From positions 1 through 7,437 of the forward strand of contig DMIX01000363.1 of NCBI GenBank assembly GCA_003451975.1: a DNA stretch of 7,437 nt, read 5' to 3'. Source of the DNA: Propionibacteriaceae bacterium. GTDB taxonomy: Bacteria > Actinomycetota > Actinomycetes > Propionibacteriales > Propionibacteriaceae. The translations under genes and the position numbers were made by a program. Of the stretch, positions 5,691 through 7,437 are shown piece after piece. The notes under the pieces are model-generated. The model did not search any database and was not told the DNA's origin. It was given only the letters and a program-made list of their open reading frames with translations. Position 1 is the stretch's first letter. Every line of letters begins with the position of its first letter.

Positions 5691-6624
5691 CGTCGGCCTC
5701 CTGCTCGGCTTCTCGTCGTCGTTGCGCGGCCTCGGTGGGGCTCCAACGCCGACGCAGGTAGATCCACAGTATTGGTCCGGCGATCATCGCCGCCACCGTG
5801 GCCCCCAACACCACCGGGGTCGGCGCCCCGATCAGTTTCAGCCCCGAGGCCATCAGGAGCACCGCCAGCACGCGGCGGATGATCCCCCCAGGAGCCCGCG
5901 ACGATATCTGCGCGCCGATGAAGGCGCCGGGGATTGCGCCGATCAGCAGTGCTCCGGTCACGCTGAAGGAGACCGCGCCGAACAGCAGGTGACCCAAGGC
6001 GGCCGAGGCCACCAGCGGCACCGCTTGCACCAGGTCGGTGCCGACGAGTTGGGATGGCTTGAGCTGCGGGTAGACCATCAGCAGCAGGATCAGAATCAGT
6101 GAGCCTGCGCCCACCGATGTCAGGCCGACCATGAGGCCGCCGACGGCTCCGATGCAGATGGTGGCGACCGGACGCACCACAACCTCGGCGCTGGCCATCG
6201 GGGCTGGTCCTTCACCCCAGGGCAGCCGACGCTGCGTCATCTGCATCCAGGCACGCATCACCAGCCCGGCGGTGGCCAGCAGCAGGGCCACTCCGAGCAT
6301 CTTCAGCAGGATCTCGTTGAAACCCTCCAGGAACTTCAGGTGGTCGATGATCATCGCTCCGGAGAACGCGGCCGGTACCGAGCCGATGGCCAGCCACTTG
6401 ACCAGTTGCAGGTTCGCGGTCTTGCGCACGATGTGGACGATCGCACCGGCGGGCTTCATGAACAGGCTGGTGACGACATCGCTGGAGATGGCCGTCAGCG
6501 GATCGATCCGGAAGAAGAAGACCAGCATCGGGGTCATCAGCGCACCGCCGCCCATGCCGGTGAGCCCCACGACGACGCCGACCAACAGGCCGGCGAGCGC
6601 GATTCCCCAGTCCAGCGGTCTCAC
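5680..6624 (-). CDS. TSUP (TauE/SafE) family sulfur-compound transporter
   Basis: This 314-residue integral membrane protein has the duplicated TSUP architecture. The glycine-rich signature appears twice: GVVVGLTGMGGGALMTP at 16-32 and GGLMVGLTSVGAGSLIL at 162-178. Each is followed by a hydrophobic helix and a polar stretch (DPLTAISSDVVTS at 41-53; PSQLVGTDLVQA in the second half). A hydrophilic linker (about 128-150) separates the halves, and the C-terminal tail is Arg/Glu-rich and cytosolic-looking. Family members carry sulfite, sulfoacetate, taurine-derived or related anions. First place in a sulfate-activation operon points to a sulfur oxyanion, but neither direction nor substrate can be read from the sequence. 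The GTG at 6624 is the best start, since residues 1-12 lead directly into the first helix. An upstream mini-ORF overlaps it. The 3' end overlaps cysC by 11 nt. Confidence 0.92.
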   Translation of the reverse strand: MRPLDWGIALAGLLVGVVVGLTGMGGGALMTPMLVFFFRIDPLTAISSDVVTSLFMKPAGAIVHIVRKTANLQLVKWLAIGSVPAAFSGAMIIDHLKFLEGFNEILLKMLGVALLLATAGLVMRAWMQMTQRRLPWGEGPAPMASAEVVVRPVATICIGAVGGLMVGLTSVGAGSLILILLLMVYPQLKPSQLVGTDLVQAVPLVASAALGHLLFGAVSFSVTGALLIGAIPGAFIGAQISSRAPGGIIRRVLAVLLMASGLKLIGAPTPVVLGATVAAMIAGPILWIYLRRRWSPTEAAQRRREAEQEADGEP

Positions 6625-6644
6625 CCCATCTTCGACGGTTCCAT
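6621..6644 (-). CDS. Possible 7-codon upstream ORF ahead of the TSUP gene
   Basis: An ATG at 6644-6642 opens a seven-residue frame (MEPSKMG) whose TGA (6623-6621) overlaps the GTG start of the transporter as GTGA. It could also begin at a GTG at 6653, giving ten residues. It would lie within a short 5' leader if the candidate -10 at 6684-6679 is used. No clear ribosome-binding site precedes it. The stop/start overlap suggests translational coupling, but a frame this short can arise by chance. It has no cysteine run, so it does not resemble the known mycobacterial polycysteine attenuators. Confidence 0.25.
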   Translation of the reverse strand: MEPSKMG

Positions 6645-6678
6645 GTTGACCACCAGCGTGTGTCGGCCAAGCGCGAGC

Positions 6679-6684
6679 AGTCTA
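6679..6684 (-). promoter_or_regulatory. Candidate -10 box for the sulfur operon
   Basis: On the complement, TAGACT matches TANNNT and lies in the divergent gap, with a predicted start near 6671 and a leader of about 47 nt to the transporter GTG. No good -35 is visible: the bases 17-19 nt upstream read GCAGCC, TGCAGC or CTGCAG, so an activator could be needed. The inverted repeat at 6685-6703 is directly adjacent on its upstream side. Confidence 0.4.
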
Positions 6685-6703
6685 CCTAATCGATGGGATT
6701 AGG
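6685..6703. promoter_or_regulatory. Perfect 7-5-7 inverted repeat, candidate operator
   Basis: CCTAATC (6685-6691) and GATTAGG (6697-6703) are perfect reverse complements separated by GATGG. The repeat lies in the 106-bp gap between the divergent transporter operon and methyltransferase gene. It abuts the leftward candidate -10 box (6684-6679), and its right arm covers the expected -35 region of the rightward promoter. It is AT-richer than its surroundings and has no following T-tract, so a protein-binding site is more likely than a terminator. The binding protein is not in this window and I cannot name it. Confidence 0.55.
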
Positions 6704-6717
6704 CTGCAGCGAAGCAA

Positions 6718-6730
6718 TAGCCTGGGCACC
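6718..6730 (+). promoter_or_regulatory. Candidate -10 box and leaderless start for the methyltransferase
   Basis: TAGCCT (6718-6723) matches TANNNT and is followed by exactly 7 nt before the GTG at 6731. No Shine-Dalgarno sequence is present. Transcription starting at the G of GTG would give a leaderless mRNA, a common arrangement in mycobacteria. The -35 region would fall at about 6695-6700, inside the inverted repeat. Confidence 0.45.
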
Positions 6731-7437
6731 GTGGCTGAGGACTATCTGCAGATCAACCGCGCGAACTGGGATTCGCGGGCCCCCATTCATAGCGAGGCAC
6801 CCTCCTACGAGGTTCCCGAGCTCCTGGCCGATCCGCAGGCCATTTCCAAAGTGGTGGCATTCGATCGGCCACGGTTGGGTGAGCTCACCGGGCTCGATGT
6901 TGTCCACCTGCAATGCCATATCGGTACCGACACGCTCAGCCTGCATCGACTGGGAGCGGCCAGTGTGACCGGTGTCGATCTCTCCCCCGCATCCCTGACC
7001 CAGGCTCGCCGGATCGCTGAGGCCGCCGGGGTTGCGATCAGTTACGTCGAGTCGGACGTCTATTCCGCGCCCGCAGTGTTGGGGCGGCAGTTCGATCTGG
7101 TGTACACCGGCATCGGCGCGATCTGCTGGCTTCCGCGAATCGATCGCTGGGCGCAGGTGGTGGCCGAACTGCTGCGTCCGGGTGGCCGGCTGTTTATTCG
7201 CGATGGGCACCCGGTGCTGAATGCCCTGTTGCCCACCGAGCTCGGCCCAGACCCCATCGACCGCCAACACCAACCACACATCACCGGCGCAGGCGGAAGC
7301 ACGATTTCCTTGGAACTTCCCTACTTCGAGCAGGCTCAGTGGTTGATGTGGAGTGATGAGAGCACCTATGCCGGGCCGGGCCAGGTCGGCTCGCCGACGT
7401 CGGTGGAATGGAACCACAGCGTCTCGGAGATCATCAC
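6731..7437 (+). CDS. Class I SAM-dependent methyltransferase (cut by right edge)
   Basis: A GTG at 6731 opens a frame that stays open for 235 codons to the window end, so the C-terminus is missing. The N-terminal block YLQINRANWDSRAPIH (5-20) is typical of a common family of actinobacterial class I methyltransferases. Motif I is VHLQCHIGTDTLSLHRLGA (58-76), with acidic residue D83 in VTGVDLS closing strand 2. FDLVYTGIGAICWL (121-134) is the strand-4 motif, followed by VVAELLRPGGRLFIRDGHPVL, the usual post-motif strand. By fold it transfers a methyl group from S-adenosylmethionine; the acceptor is unknown. A 243-codon frame on the opposite strand (6686-7417) is a shadow, since only the plus frame carries family motifs. 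It is divergent from the sulfur operon. A role in sulfur metabolism is only suggested by position. Confidence 0.88.
   Translation, partial: MAEDYLQINRANWDSRAPIHSEAPSYEVPELLADPQAISKVVAFDRPRLGELTGLDVVHLQCHIGTDTLSLHRLGAASVTGVDLSPASLTQARRIAEAAGVAISYVESDVYSAPAVLGRQFDLVYTGIGAICWLPRIDRWAQVVAELLRPGGRLFIRDGHPVLNALLPTELGPDPIDRQHQPHITGAGGSTISLELPYFEQAQWLMWSDESTYAGPGQVGSPTSVEWNHSVSEII

Noticed and set aside
4900..6102. Plus-strand frame of 400 codons across cysC and the transporter
   Set aside because: Ser/Pro/Arg-rich low-complexity translation with no domain. It spans two convincing genes on the other strand.
6621..6670. Trp-rich leader-like frame starting at a TTG (6670), with four Trp in the first 15 codons, suggesting a tryptophan attenuator
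   Set aside because: The Trp codons come from a chance run of CCA on the plus strand. The frame continues as a long shadow over the transporter gene, no attenuator hairpins follow, and the operon is not for tryptophan synthesis.
6686..7417. Minus-strand frame of 243 codons at the right edge
   Set aside because: The plus strand over the same bases encodes clear SAM-methyltransferase motifs. The minus frame has none.

Overview
The window looks like a chromosomal segment of a high-GC actinobacterium, most likely a mycobacterium or close relative. The signs are GC-ending codons throughout, frequent GTG starts, a PyrE with the features and length (180 aa) of mycobacterial PyrE, a mycobacterial-type VapBC pair, and TANNNT -10 hexamers placed 6-8 nt before start codons, as in mycobacterial leaderless transcripts. 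The genus is inferred, not proven. There are nine protein genes and no sign of rRNA, tRNA, CRISPR or an insertion sequence.

Left block (1-1661, all minus strand, read right to left): a spermidine-synthase-like SAM-fold protein, then pyrE (orotate phosphoribosyltransferase, pyrimidine synthesis), then the N-terminus of a LemA-family membrane protein that runs off the left edge. Spacing between the first two is short (33 bp), but a candidate leaderless promoter just before pyrE suggests it can also be transcribed on its own.

Middle (1792-2411, plus strand): a compact vapB-vapC toxin-antitoxin pair with a GTGA stop/start overlap, placed between two minus-strand blocks. The toxin reads as a PIN-domain ribonuclease, but its first catalytic Asp is Ala.

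Right block (2415-6624, minus strand): a tightly coupled four-gene sulfate-activation operon, transcribed as TSUP (TauE/SafE) transporter, cysC, cysD, cysN. CysD and CysN form ATP sulfurylase (sulfate to APS) and CysC phosphorylates APS to PAPS; the TSUP protein probably moves a sulfur oxyanion or organosulfonate. CysN is stand-alone, unlike the CysNC fusion of M. tuberculosis, and CysC carries an extra N-terminal region of about 190 residues.

Right edge (6731-7437, plus strand): a class I SAM-dependent methyltransferase, cut by the window end and transcribed divergently from the sulfur operon. The 106-bp divergent gap holds a perfect 7-5-7 inverted repeat between candidate -10 boxes for the two directions. 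This is the best regulatory candidate in the window.
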